Source of the DNA: Candidatus Cloacimonadota bacterium | GTDB lineage: Bacteria > Cloacimonadota > Cloacimonadia > Cloacimonadales > TCS61 | Direction of reading: 5' to 3' | DNA length: 5,381 nt | NCBI GenBank assembly: GCA_011372345.1 | Contig: DRTC01000567.1 | Coordinates: 1-5,381, forward strand | Part shown: positions 1-5,381 of the stretch, piece after piece | Layout: the number at the start of each line of letters is the position of its first letter | Position numbering within the stretch: position 1 is the first letter of the stretch | The notes under the pieces: generated by a model | What the model was told of the DNA's origin: nothing | Database searches by the model: none | The model's input: only the letters and a program-made list of their open reading frames with translations | Made by a program: the position numbers and the translations under genes

Positions 1-1
1 A

Positions 2-2065
2 AATATCGCTTTTTCAATAATTCTCCTATTTTTTGTTTTCAATGAAAAAGATCTGGAAGCGACTACAAAAATCGTAACTCTGGAAAATGAAGAAGGCGAG
101 AAAATTGAAAGAATTATCCCTAAAAGCGAATTCCGCAAAAAGATCGCCACCTTTCCTTTCCGGAATGAATCGGCAGATTCCACTTATGATTGGCTGCAAT
201 ACGGCTTTGAATTTGCTCTTAATTTTGATCTGTCTCAAGATATTATTCTTCAAAGTTCAACCATCTATCAGGCTGATATGATGGGTGAATATGTAACACT
301 TGAAAAGTTGAAGAAATTTGGATTTCCGAAGGGAATCGGAGTGCCGCTCACTCTCAAAAAGAAAATTGCCGAAGAATCTTATATGGATCATTTCCTAACC
401 GGGTCATTCACTATCAATAATGATATTTTTCACATTGAGACCCGTCTTTACGAAACAAAACGCGGGAAACTTATTGCTGAAAATTCTTTTGAAGGAAAAG
501 ATATTTTTATACTTACGGATGAGATGTCTTCCCAATTAAAGAAAGATTTGGATATCCCGCAGCATTATCTCGAAGAAACAAATGATCTTCCGGTCACAGA
601 GATGCTGACAAATTCGCTTCCTGCTTACAAGATGTTTATCAGTGGTCTGATGATGCTTTTTGATAATGACTACCAAACTGCCACCGAGACACTCGAACTG
701 GTTGTCAAGGAAGATCCGACCTTTGCTCTGGCATACTTTCATCTCAGTGGATTATATTCTTTCTCAAACCAGACAGAAAAGATAGAAAAATCGGTTCAAT
801 CTGCTATGCAGTATCTATACAAACTGCCCGAACAATACAGATTTATGGTCAAAATTCAATACTATTCTACGAAACAGGAGTTAGAAAAGAGGATTGCTCT
901 GGCGAAAATGAGAATAGAATTATATCCCGAAGATATTTCCGCTTATGAAATTCTGGCACTTTTCCTGATAGGGAAAAACCTGATCGATGAAGAAATTGAA
1001 GCATATAAAAGCATTCTCAAGATCGATCCTACCCAATATAAATACCTCAAAAAAATCGGTTCTACTTACCAAAAAAAAGGGAATATAGAGGAAGCATTAA
1101 GGTATTATCAGAAATATGCGGATCAATTCCCGGAAGACAGCAGTTCCTATACAAATATTGGCGATCTGTATAAATCTTTTGGAGATTATCAGCAGGCAAA
1201 GAAGTTTTATGAAAAAGCGATCCTGCTGGAACCTGAGAACATTTCCATCCTGATAAGTCTTTCCAATATTGAAGAAATAGCGGGAAATTATTTGGCAGCA
1301 TTCCGGCAATATCAGAACGCCTTGGATTTATGCCAAACTCCGAAGGATTCCGCGAAAGTATATAGCTCTTTGAGTTCATACTATGAAACAAGAGGGCAGA
1401 TAAAAAGATCGATCGAATATTTGGTAATGGAATTAAATGAACGAGAGAAATTTCAATCTCCATTAATGTTTATATTCGGAAAATTTGGGAATATGGTGAA
1501 ATATGTTCAAATTGGGAAAAAGGAGCTGGCATTTCAAACAATCGAAGCAATGAAAACACAATTAGCTCCGCCTATGGATCAATTCTTATCTGCGGCATAT
1601 TTGATGATATATAAGGAATTGGAAGATAAGGAAAACATGAAGACAGCAATAGACGGAGTGGAAATCCTGATCAAAACCTTTGGGGTGGAAATGCTTCGTT
1701 CCAATATTGTGAATGCAAAAGGAAAATTGTTTGAGATCGATGGTAAATTTGAGCAGGCTATTCTAATGTATAACAAAGAATTAGAACTTAAACCCACGAA
1801 AGTGAAAATAAACAGGTATATCGGAATTTGCTGCCGGAAATTAAAGAAATATAAAGAAGCTCTGGAATATTTTCAGAAAATCGTCACGATCCTGCCTTTC
1901 GATCCTGAAACTCATTATGAACTCGCTCTGCTTTATGATGATCTGGGAAAAAGAGATAAAGCTTTGGAGCATCTGAATATTTCTTTGGAAGTTTGGAAAG
2001 ATGCTGATCCGGAATATATTCCAGCGCAAAAAGCGAGAGAGAAATTGAAGGAATGGGAAGGATAA
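2..2065 (+). CDS. Membrane-anchored TolB-like/TPR repeat protein, 5' end outside window
   Basis: The frame is open from base 2 to the TAA at 2063-2065, giving 687 visible residues with no stop. The first in-frame ATG is at 278, but the sequence before it is clearly protein-like, so the true start lies left of the window. Visible residues 1-13 (NIAFSIILLFFVF) look like the end of a transmembrane helix. A TolB/FlgO-like domain starts near residue 47 (KIATFPFRN, then WLQYGFEFALNFDLSQD) and runs to about 185, including GSFTINN near 134. From about 206 to 667 there are at least eight TPR-type helical hairpins, for example at 311-344, 345-379, 380-413, 565-599, 600-634 and 635-667. Proteins of this layout usually carry an N-terminal effector (Ser/Thr kinase, wHTH or adenylate cyclase) before the helix. 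Which one applies here cannot be seen. The TPRs probably bind protein partners; the side of the membrane is uncertain. The lipoprotein gene follows 54 bases later and may be co-transcribed. Confidence 0.85.
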   Translation, partial: NIAFSIILLFFVFNEKDLEATTKIVTLENEEGEKIERIIPKSEFRKKIATFPFRNESADSTYDWLQYGFEFALNFDLSQDIILQSSTIYQADMMGEYVTLEKLKKFGFPKGIGVPLTLKKKIAEESYMDHFLTGSFTINNDIFHIETRLYETKRGKLIAENSFEGKDIFILTDEMSSQLKKDLDIPQHYLEETNDLPVTEMLTNSLPAYKMFISGLMMLFDNDYQTATETLELVVKEDPTFALAYFHLSGLYSFSNQTEKIEKSVQSAMQYLYKLPEQYRFMVKIQYYSTKQELEKRIALAKMRIELYPEDISAYEILALFLIGKNLIDEEIEAYKSILKIDPTQYKYLKKIGSTYQKKGNIEEALRYYQKYADQFPEDSSSYTNIGDLYKSFGDYQQAKKFYEKAILLEPENISILISLSNIEEIAGNYLAAFRQYQNALDLCQTPKDSAKVYSSLSSYYETRGQIKRSIEYLVMELNEREKFQSPLMFIFGKFGNMVKYVQIGKKELAFQTIEAMKTQLAPPMDQFLSAAYLMIYKELEDKENMKTAIDGVEILIKTFGVEMLRSNIVNAKGKLFEIDGKFEQAILMYNKELELKPTKVKINRYIGICCRKLKKYKEALEYFQKIVTILPFDPETHYELALLYDDLGKRDKALEHLNISLEVWKDADPEYIPAQKAREKLKEWEG

Positions 2066-2069
2066 ATAG

Positions 2070-2112
2070 AAATTATGAAATTAGAAATGATAAATTATAA
2101 ATTAAAATGGAG
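2070..2112. repeat. Degenerate 7-base tandem repeat in intergenic gap
   Basis: Six consecutive units can be read: AAATTATG, AAATTAG, AAATGAT, AAATTAT, AAATTAA and AAATGGA. The first carries one extra base; all share the AAAT start. The array fills almost the whole gap between the TPR gene and the lipoprotein gene. The last unit runs into the lipoprotein's Shine-Dalgarno. The units are imperfect, so active slippage is uncertain. Confidence 0.55.
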
Positions 2113-2113
2113 G
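2109..2113 (+). promoter_or_regulatory. Shine-Dalgarno of the DUF4097 lipoprotein, fixes start at 2120
   Basis: GGAGG lies six bases before the ATG at 2120. The in-frame ATG at 2075 has no such site and would add 15 residues of AT-repeat translation before a typical lipoprotein signal peptide. This decides for 2120. Confidence 0.8.
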
Positions 2114-2119
2114 TCTAAA

Positions 2120-2920
2120 ATGGCTATCAAAAAAATCGGTTTATTATCATTATTTATTTCATTGTTTTCAGGTTGCATCCAACTTAAAACTGAAAAGGAT
2201 GAATTTTCCAAGAGTTATGAAGTGAAGGAAGGCATCGAATTAAATGTTACCAACAAAAATGGAAAAATCGAGATCGAAGCGTGGGAAAACAATTTCGTGG
2301 AAGTGAAAGCAGTCAAATCCACAAATCATGGAATCGAGGAATTCCAGAAAGTAGAGATCGATGTTCAGGTTGGAAATGAGATGAACATTGAAACAAAATA
2401 TTTGGAAAAAATTGCAAAAGTTTCGGTTAATTATGAGATTAAAGTTCCTAAAGATCTATTAGTGAACAGGATCACTACTTCCAACGGGAAAATAATCATA
2501 ACCGGAACCAAAGGAAATCCAACTTTGAAAACATCGAATGGAAAGATCATTGTTGATAATGTAGATGGTTATGTCAGTGCAAAAACGAGTAATGGGAGGA
2601 TCGAGATCACGAATGTTCTGGGAGTTCTGGAAGCTAATACATCGAATGGAAGGATCATTGCGGAAATTCCTGAAATAATAAATGACGAACTTGATATATC
2701 GACCAGCAACGGTTCCATCGAATTATTTATTCCTTCCAAACTGAACATAAATATCGAAGCCATAACTTCCAATGGAAAAATAAAACTGAACGAGATCGAA
2801 GTTATTACGAGTGAAATGTCTTCAAAATATCTGAAAGGCAGAATCGGGAACGGTGGGAAAAAACTGTCCGTTACTACTTCCAATGGAAATATCACTTTTA
2901 ATAAACTGGTAAGGCATTGA
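2120..2920 (+). CDS. DUF4097-type repeat lipoprotein
   Basis: The product has 266 residues. The ATG at 2120 is chosen because GGAGG precedes it and because the product then begins with a classical signal: MAIKK, a hydrophobic stretch, and the lipobox FSGC with the lipidated Cys at residue 19. It is therefore probably a membrane-anchored lipoprotein facing the periplasm or outside. The mature part is nearly all short beta strands. The motif TSNG(K/R/S/N)I recurs at residues 120, 138, 156, 174, 195, 216 and 253, after an earlier NKNGKIEI near 45. The period is 18, 18, 18, 21 and 21 residues, as in the beta-solenoid of DUF4097/GIN-type adhesin-head-like proteins. The molecular function of that family is not established; no catalytic residues are evident. 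It follows the TPR protein by 54 bases, and a likely terminator lies 27 bases after the stop. A role at the envelope beside the membrane TPR protein is inference. Confidence 0.85.
   Translation: MAIKKIGLLSLFISLFSGCIQLKTEKDEFSKSYEVKEGIELNVTNKNGKIEIEAWENNFVEVKAVKSTNHGIEEFQKVEIDVQVGNEMNIETKYLEKIAKVSVNYEIKVPKDLLVNRITTSNGKIIITGTKGNPTLKTSNGKIIVDNVDGYVSAKTSNGRIEITNVLGVLEANTSNGRIIAEIPEIINDELDISTSNGSIELFIPSKLNINIEAITSNGKIKLNEIEVITSEMSSKYLKGRIGNGGKKLSVTTSNGNITFNKLVRH
2531..2660 (+). repeat. 22-base near-identical direct repeats inside the lipoprotein gene
   Basis: Positions 2531-2552 and 2639-2660 match at 21 of 22 bases and encode (K/N)-T-S-N-G-(K/R)-I-I. They are 108 bases apart, exactly two 18-residue solenoid turns. 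The codon-level identity points to fairly recent internal duplication or gene conversion between turns. Confidence 0.7.
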
Positions 2921-2947
2921 GAAAGAATTTATTGAAGGAACAAAAAC

Positions 2948-2987
2948 AAAATCCGAGTCGCATTATGCGAGTCAGATTTTTTATTTT
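2948..2987 (+). terminator. Probable Rho-independent terminator after the lipoprotein gene
   Basis: A stem pairs AAAATC (2948-2953) with GATTTT (2975-2980), and GA plus TCGC (2955-2961) with GCGA plus TC (2967-2973). There are two internal mismatches and the loop is ATTAT. The descending arm runs into a T-rich tract (to 2987). It sits 27 bases after the lipoprotein stop, as expected for the end of the TPR/lipoprotein unit. Confidence 0.65.
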
Positions 2988-3167
2988 ATATCTTCAGACA
3001 ACAGCAAAGCAGATAAACAGATAGGTAAGATATCATCTACAATTAAAATTCTGGTCAATAGATAGGATCGATAAGCGCTGAAAATATAATTAACAATATT
3101 TCCCGCCTGGATTTATAACTCCCACCTTGACACATTCAAACCCTGAACAATTTTGGCAAAAAATTTT
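2988..3167. other. Non-coding gap upstream of murI
   Basis: About 180 bases follow the terminator without a convincing ORF or RNA gene. It should hold the murI promoter. TATAAT occurs at 3085-3090, but no good -35 box lies 16-18 bases upstream. TTGACA occurs at 3127-3132, but only AT-rich non-consensus sequence (ATTTTG, 3150-3155) lies at the matching -10 distance. Neither is convincing as a full sigma-70 promoter. No riboswitch-like structure was recognised. Confidence 0.5.
3085..3090 (+). promoter_or_regulatory. Possible -10 box for murI (weak)
   Basis: A perfect TATAAT lies 90 bases before the proposed murI start, in the only gap after the upstream terminator. No matching -35 or extended -10 is seen, so this is a weak candidate. 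Confidence 0.2.
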
Positions 3168-3173
3168 GAGGGA
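3168..3173 (+). promoter_or_regulatory. Shine-Dalgarno of murI, supports TTG start at 3180
   Basis: GAGGGA is followed by six bases and then TTG at 3180, with another TTG directly before it at 3177. An upstream TTG at 3153 in the same frame has no comparable site and would add residues not expected before the conserved IGIFDSG start of the family. Confidence 0.7.
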
Positions 3174-3179
3174 ATATTG

Positions 3180-3995
3180 TTGAATATCAGTTATAAACAA
3201 CCGATCGGGATTTTCGATTCCGGTGTGGGCGGATTAACGGTTTTCAAGGAGATCAGGAAAAGATTTCCTTTTGAGGATATCATCTATTTTGGAGATACGG
3301 CGCGTGTTCCTTATGGTCCGAAATCAAAAAATACGGTGAGCGAATATTCCATCCAGAATGCCAGGTTTCTTGTGCAGAACGGTGCAAAGATCATTATTGT
3401 TGCCTGTAATACTTCTTCAGCAGTTGCTCTCGATTATTTAAAGGAGAATCTTTCTATCCCTGTTATTGGAGTGATCGAACCGGGAGCGATTTCGGCTGTG
3501 TCCAATTCCAAAAATAAGAAAATAGGTGTGATTGGTACGGAAGGAACGATCCGCAGTCAGGCATATTCCAAAGCTATTTTTGAGTTAGAAAAGAAATCGG
3601 AAGTTTTCAGTCATGCCTGTCCCCTCTTTGTTCCTCTGGTCGAGGAAGGTTGGGAATCACATCAGATCACGAAAGAGATCATAGCAGAATATCTGGATCC
3701 TCTTCTGAAAAATGAAATCGATACACTTGTTCTCGGTTGTACTCATTATCCTATTTTGAAAAAGTCAATAAAAGAAATTGTGGGAAATAAAGTAAATCTT
3801 ATCGATAGTGCGGAGGTTATTGCTGAAAGTCTGGAAAAGATATTACCCTTTGCAGAGACTGAAAATAAAGGCAGAGAAACATTTTATGTAAGCGATAATG
3901 AAGATAAATTCAAAAAGATCGCTTCCCGTATTTTAGAAAAAGAAATCGCTAAACTGATCATGGTCAAACTCGGTGAGAGCTGGTATGTTGGATAG
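3180..3995 (+). CDS. murI: Glutamate racemase
   Basis: MurI interconverts L- and D-glutamate in the cytoplasm, supplying D-Glu for the peptidoglycan stem peptide (added by MurD). The enzyme is cofactor-independent and uses two cysteines. With the TTG start at 3180 the protein has 271 residues, the normal length. The Asp/Glu racemase signature motifs are present: IGIFDSGVGG at the N-terminus with Asp13, the YFGDTARVPYG loop, ACNTSS with catalytic Cys76, VEEGW near 155-158, and LGCTHYP with catalytic Cys187 and His189. Nothing essential looks missing, so it should be active. The TTG is preferred over the upstream TTG at 3153 because GAGGGA is correctly spaced. The stop TAG directly abuts the ATG of the next gene, so the two are almost certainly co-transcribed. 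Confidence 0.95.
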   Translation: MNISYKQPIGIFDSGVGGLTVFKEIRKRFPFEDIIYFGDTARVPYGPKSKNTVSEYSIQNARFLVQNGAKIIIVACNTSSAVALDYLKENLSIPVIGVIEPGAISAVSNSKNKKIGVIGTEGTIRSQAYSKAIFELEKKSEVFSHACPLFVPLVEEGWESHQITKEIIAEYLDPLLKNEIDTLVLGCTHYPILKKSIKEIVGNKVNLIDSAEVIAESLEKILPFAETENKGRETFYVSDNEDKFKKIASRILEKEIAKLIMVKLGESWYVG

Positions 3996-5033
3996 ATGAA
4001 AACTTTTTCTGAATTTGCTTTCCAAATCGTAAACCATTTCCTGAAACTATCTGAAAATAATGTTATCTCTATTTCTGCGGAGATCCGGAATAGCGAGAAT
4101 TCCATCGATCCGTTATCGGAAATAGATTTAGCAGAAGAGCTTGCTCTGGAGATCAGAAAAAAGAGAGCCTTTCCCTTTCTCGATATTTCCACGGAAAACC
4201 TGAAAAGAAGATTCTTCAATGAAATGCCGGAATCTGTTTTCTCCCAGACTCCTGAATATTATCTCAAGTGGATAGATTCCATAAATACTTTTATCGAGAT
4301 CAGTTGGAAAAATATCGCTGAAAATTTTTATTCCGAATCATTTCAGAATAAACTGCAAATGCAGAAATCTACCCACTTTATCTGGCAGAAGATAGTTGAA
4401 CAGAATAAAAACATTGTTTTTTTGAATTTCCCCTCCCGCGAACTTGCTGAATTTCTGAACATCGATTATGAACATCTGAAACAAGTCTATCTGAAAGCAG
4501 CAACCTGTAATTACAACAGACTCCGCATCGAGGGACTGAACCTTAAGGAGCAATACCTTCATCATCAGGATTTTGTGATCAGATCACACAAAGATGAGCT
4601 TTATATCCGGACTGATTCCCAGCATCCGGAACTTTTTTCGGATAACTCAGAGAATCATCAGATCTATGTTCTACCAACCGGTTTTCTGGGAATTCAGTTG
4701 AATCGAAAGAAAATTAATGGATTTTATTTTGCAGAACAATTATATTATGATCGAAAGATCCATCATCATGTGAAAATTCATTTTGATGCCGGTTATGTTC
4801 GTTTCATTTCATTTCCGGAAGAGAATGAAAACACTGAAATCTGTCGTAATGCGATCCTGAACAGTAAAGAGGAATGCTTTCTGATGATCGGTTTTAATCC
4901 CGAACTTACGGAAAGAACAGGATTTCTATTATATGACCGCTGTCTTCAAGGAAATATCAGCATATCATTAACTGATGCTAACCAGAAGAAGATCGTGCTT
5001 TCAAATTGCAAAGTTAAAATTGAGAAAATATAA
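3996..5033 (+). CDS. Diverged M29 (aminopeptidase T/S-like) family protein, probably lacking metal ligands
   Basis: The protein has 345 residues and no signal peptide or membrane segment, so it is probably cytoplasmic. The fold hint is in the C-terminal half: VLPTGFLGIQL (225-235), a G-x-x-x-x-F-x-A-G-Y-V stretch near 257-268, and MIGFNPELTERTGFLLYDRC followed by LQGNISISL (297-325). By eye these align with the M29 metalloaminopeptidase motifs NxPxGEVF, ELGIGTNPxxxxTGxxLxDE and GTxHIA. At the matching positions the expected metal-binding Glu, Glu and His are Phe230, Leu296 and Ser322. The segment that should carry HxD is shortened away. The protein is also shorter than the ~370-410 residues usual for M29. 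This suggests a non-catalytic relative; the assignment is by motif memory only. Its ATG follows the murI stop with no spacer and a poor SD, implying translational coupling. The TAA stop is part of a palindromic element, and the gene's 3' end is duplicated downstream. Confidence 0.6.
   Translation: MKTFSEFAFQIVNHFLKLSENNVISISAEIRNSENSIDPLSEIDLAEELALEIRKKRAFPFLDISTENLKRRFFNEMPESVFSQTPEYYLKWIDSINTFIEISWKNIAENFYSESFQNKLQMQKSTHFIWQKIVEQNKNIVFLNFPSRELAEFLNIDYEHLKQVYLKAATCNYNRLRIEGLNLKEQYLHHQDFVIRSHKDELYIRTDSQHPELFSDNSENHQIYVLPTGFLGIQLNRKKINGFYFAEQLYYDRKIHHHVKIHFDAGYVRFISFPEENENTEICRNAILNSKEECFLMIGFNPELTERTGFLLYDRCLQGNISISLTDANQKKIVLSNCKVKIEKI
4869..5014 (+). repeat. Direct repeat, upstream copy (3' end of the M29-like gene)
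   Basis: These 146 bases recur at 5132-5277 with one mismatch (T4934 versus C5197, synonymous Tyr). The offset is 263 bases. Similarity continues weakly through the stop codon, with six mismatches between 5015 and 5030. Confidence 0.95.
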
Positions 5034-5126
5034 CTCAAAGCTCTGCTTTGAGAAAGGATCTATACATTAATAGCTAAAAAAATCAATTTATTAAAATGAT
5101 TGGTCTCAAAGCGAAGCTTTGAGTTA
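5031..5126. mobile_element. Palindrome-pair element, family A (REPIN/MITE-like)
   Basis: The left end TAACTCAAAGC and the right end GCTTTGAGTTA are perfect inverted repeats. Each end is itself a hairpin: CTCAAAGC-TCT-GCTTTGAG at 5034-5052 and CTCAAAGC-GAA-GCTTTGAG at 5105-5123. Left arm and reverse-complemented right arm agree at 20 of 22 bases, with the differences in the loop. The 52-base spacer is AT-rich with a weaker inverted repeat at 5082-5100, and it has no ORF. This layout matches REP doublets (REPINs), moved in trans by RAYT/TnpA-REP transposases. TA at both outer edges would equally suit an IS630/mariner-type MITE. No transposase gene is in the window. The first three bases form the stop codon of the upstream gene. 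Confidence 0.7.
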
Positions 5127-5131
5127 CACAG

Positions 5132-5296
5132 GAGGAATGCTTTCTGATGATCGGTTTTAATCCCGAACTTACGGAAAGAACAGGATTTCTATTATACGAC
5201 CGCTGTCTTCAAGGAAATATCAGCATATCATTAACTGATGCTAACCAGAAGAAGATCGTGCTTTCAAATTGCAAAGTAAGGATTGAGAAATCGTAA
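5132..5296 (+). pseudogene. Duplicated 3' fragment of the M29-like gene
   Basis: The reading frame of the upstream gene's C-terminus is preserved from GAG at 5132 to TAA at 5294-5296. It runs from ECFLMIGFNPEL to a variant tail CKVRIEKS, where the full gene has CKVKIEKI. An in-frame TGA at 5120-5122 cuts it off from any upstream coding sequence. The fragment begins six bases after the family A element. From the ATG at 5147 it could encode 49 residues, and an AGGAGGA sequence created at the junction (5130-5136) lies 10 bases before that ATG. Translation is therefore possible but unproven. Most likely it is a dead remnant of a tandem duplication, or the original gene end displaced by the element. 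Confidence 0.85.
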
Positions 5297-5303
5297 ATCA
5301 AAT

Positions 5304-5370
5304 GTGATTCAGAACTTGTTCTGAACCCTTTATTAACAATTTATTTTGTCCGGAACAAGTTCCGAACTAC
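5304..5370. mobile_element. Palindrome-pair element, family B (REPIN/MITE-like)
   Basis: The left hairpin is TTCAGAAC-TT-GTTCTGAA at 5308-5325. The right hairpin is TCCGGAAC-AA-GTTCCGAA at 5349-5366, with one mispair near its base. The two are inverted copies of each other: left GTGATTCAGAAC and onward versus the reverse complement of the right end, GTAGTTCGGAAC and onward, agree at 17 of 22 bases. All five differences are transitions, and two of them exchange an A-T pair for a G-C pair within the stem. The spacer is only 23 AT-rich bases. The architecture equals that of the family A element but the sequence differs. It sits directly after the duplicated gene end. Confidence 0.65.
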
Positions 5371-5372
5371 AG

Positions 5373-5381
5373 TAACTCAAA
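5373..5381 (+). repeat. Start of a further family A palindrome, cut by window edge
   Basis: The last nine bases, TAACTCAAA, equal the first nine bases of the family A element at 5031-5039. With the preceding G they match the outer edge of its right arm (reverse complement GTAACTCAAA). Nine or ten bases is short, but the position right behind another palindrome pair makes a clustered array likely. Confidence 0.4.

Noticed and set aside
1062..1463. 133-residue minus-strand ORF inside the TPR gene
   Set aside because: It is the antisense shadow of a convincing TPR coding region and has no recognisable domain.
278..2065. TPR gene starting at ATG 278
   Set aside because: The same frame is open and protein-like back to base 2. 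Starting at 278 would cut a TolB-like domain in half.
2075..2119. Extended N-terminus of the lipoprotein from ATG 2075
   Set aside because: It merely translates the AT-rich heptad repeat and places 15 residues in front of a typical signal peptide. A proper SD exists for 2120.
2569..2895. 108-residue minus-strand ORF with repeated FPLEV motifs
   Set aside because: The apparent repeats are the reverse complement of the TSNGKI codons of the lipoprotein gene.
3127..3155. sigma-70 promoter from TTGACA 3127-3132
   Set aside because: No -10-like hexamer lies at 16-18 bases, and the site is very close to the start codon.
5034..5052. Rho-independent terminator after the M29-like gene
   Set aside because: The hairpin is strong but is followed by AAAGGATC with no T-tract. 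It may stabilise the RNA 3' end but is not a standard terminator.
5031..5126. IS200/IS605-type element remnant
   Set aside because: Those elements have different subterminal hairpins at the left and right ends. Here the ends are symmetrical inverted copies, which fits REPIN/MITE better.
4869..5277. Diversity-generating retroelement (variable repeat at gene end plus downstream template repeat)
   Set aside because: The repeat layout is suggestive, but the differences are not at template adenines (C5197/T4934; G in the downstream copy is A in the gene). There is almost no variation within the block, no reverse transcriptase is visible, and palindromes explain the spacer.
5031..5381. CRISPR array
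   Set aside because: The palindromes occur as inverted pairs with spacers of 52 and 23 bases and belong to two unrelated families. There are no regularly spaced direct repeats.

Overview
This is an AT-rich bacterial window in which every supported gene reads on the + strand. The content is a cell-wall racemase, a predicted Gram-negative-style lipoprotein and a membrane-anchored TolB-like/TPR protein. Palindromic repeat pairs fill the right end. Together these would fit an uncultured lineage of the FCB type (for example Cloacimonadota or Marinimicrobia). That assignment is only an impression from gene style and composition; no taxonomic marker is present.

Left part (1-2920): the window opens inside a gene whose frame stays open from base 2 to the stop at 2063-2065. 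Its visible part holds the end of a transmembrane helix, a TolB-like/FlgO-like domain and a long TPR array. The first in-frame ATG, at 278, is internal. After 54 bases containing a degenerate 7-base tandem repeat comes a DUF4097-type lipoprotein built from a T-S-N-G repeat solenoid, translated from the ATG at 2120. A hairpin with a T-tract at 2948-2987 probably ends this transcription unit.

Middle part (2988-5033): after a non-coding stretch comes murI (glutamate racemase), best started at the TTG at 3180 behind a good Shine-Dalgarno. It is followed with zero intervening bases by a gene that looks like a diverged relative of M29 aminopeptidases. In my alignment by eye, the positions that should bind the two metal ions are lost, so it may be a pseudoenzyme. 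The two genes are probably translated in coupling; the functional link is unknown.

Right part (4869-5381) is the most unusual region. The last ~165 bases of the M29-like gene are repeated 263 bases downstream (146-bp core, one mismatch). The copies are separated by a 96-bp element made of two near-identical palindromes in inverted orientation (5031-5126), whose first three bases are the gene's stop codon. The second copy is followed by another palindrome pair of a different sequence family (about 5304-5370). The first bases of a further copy of the first family appear to begin at 5373 and run off the window. These look like non-autonomous REPIN/MITE-type palindromic elements associated with duplication of a gene 3' end. 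No transposase is visible here.
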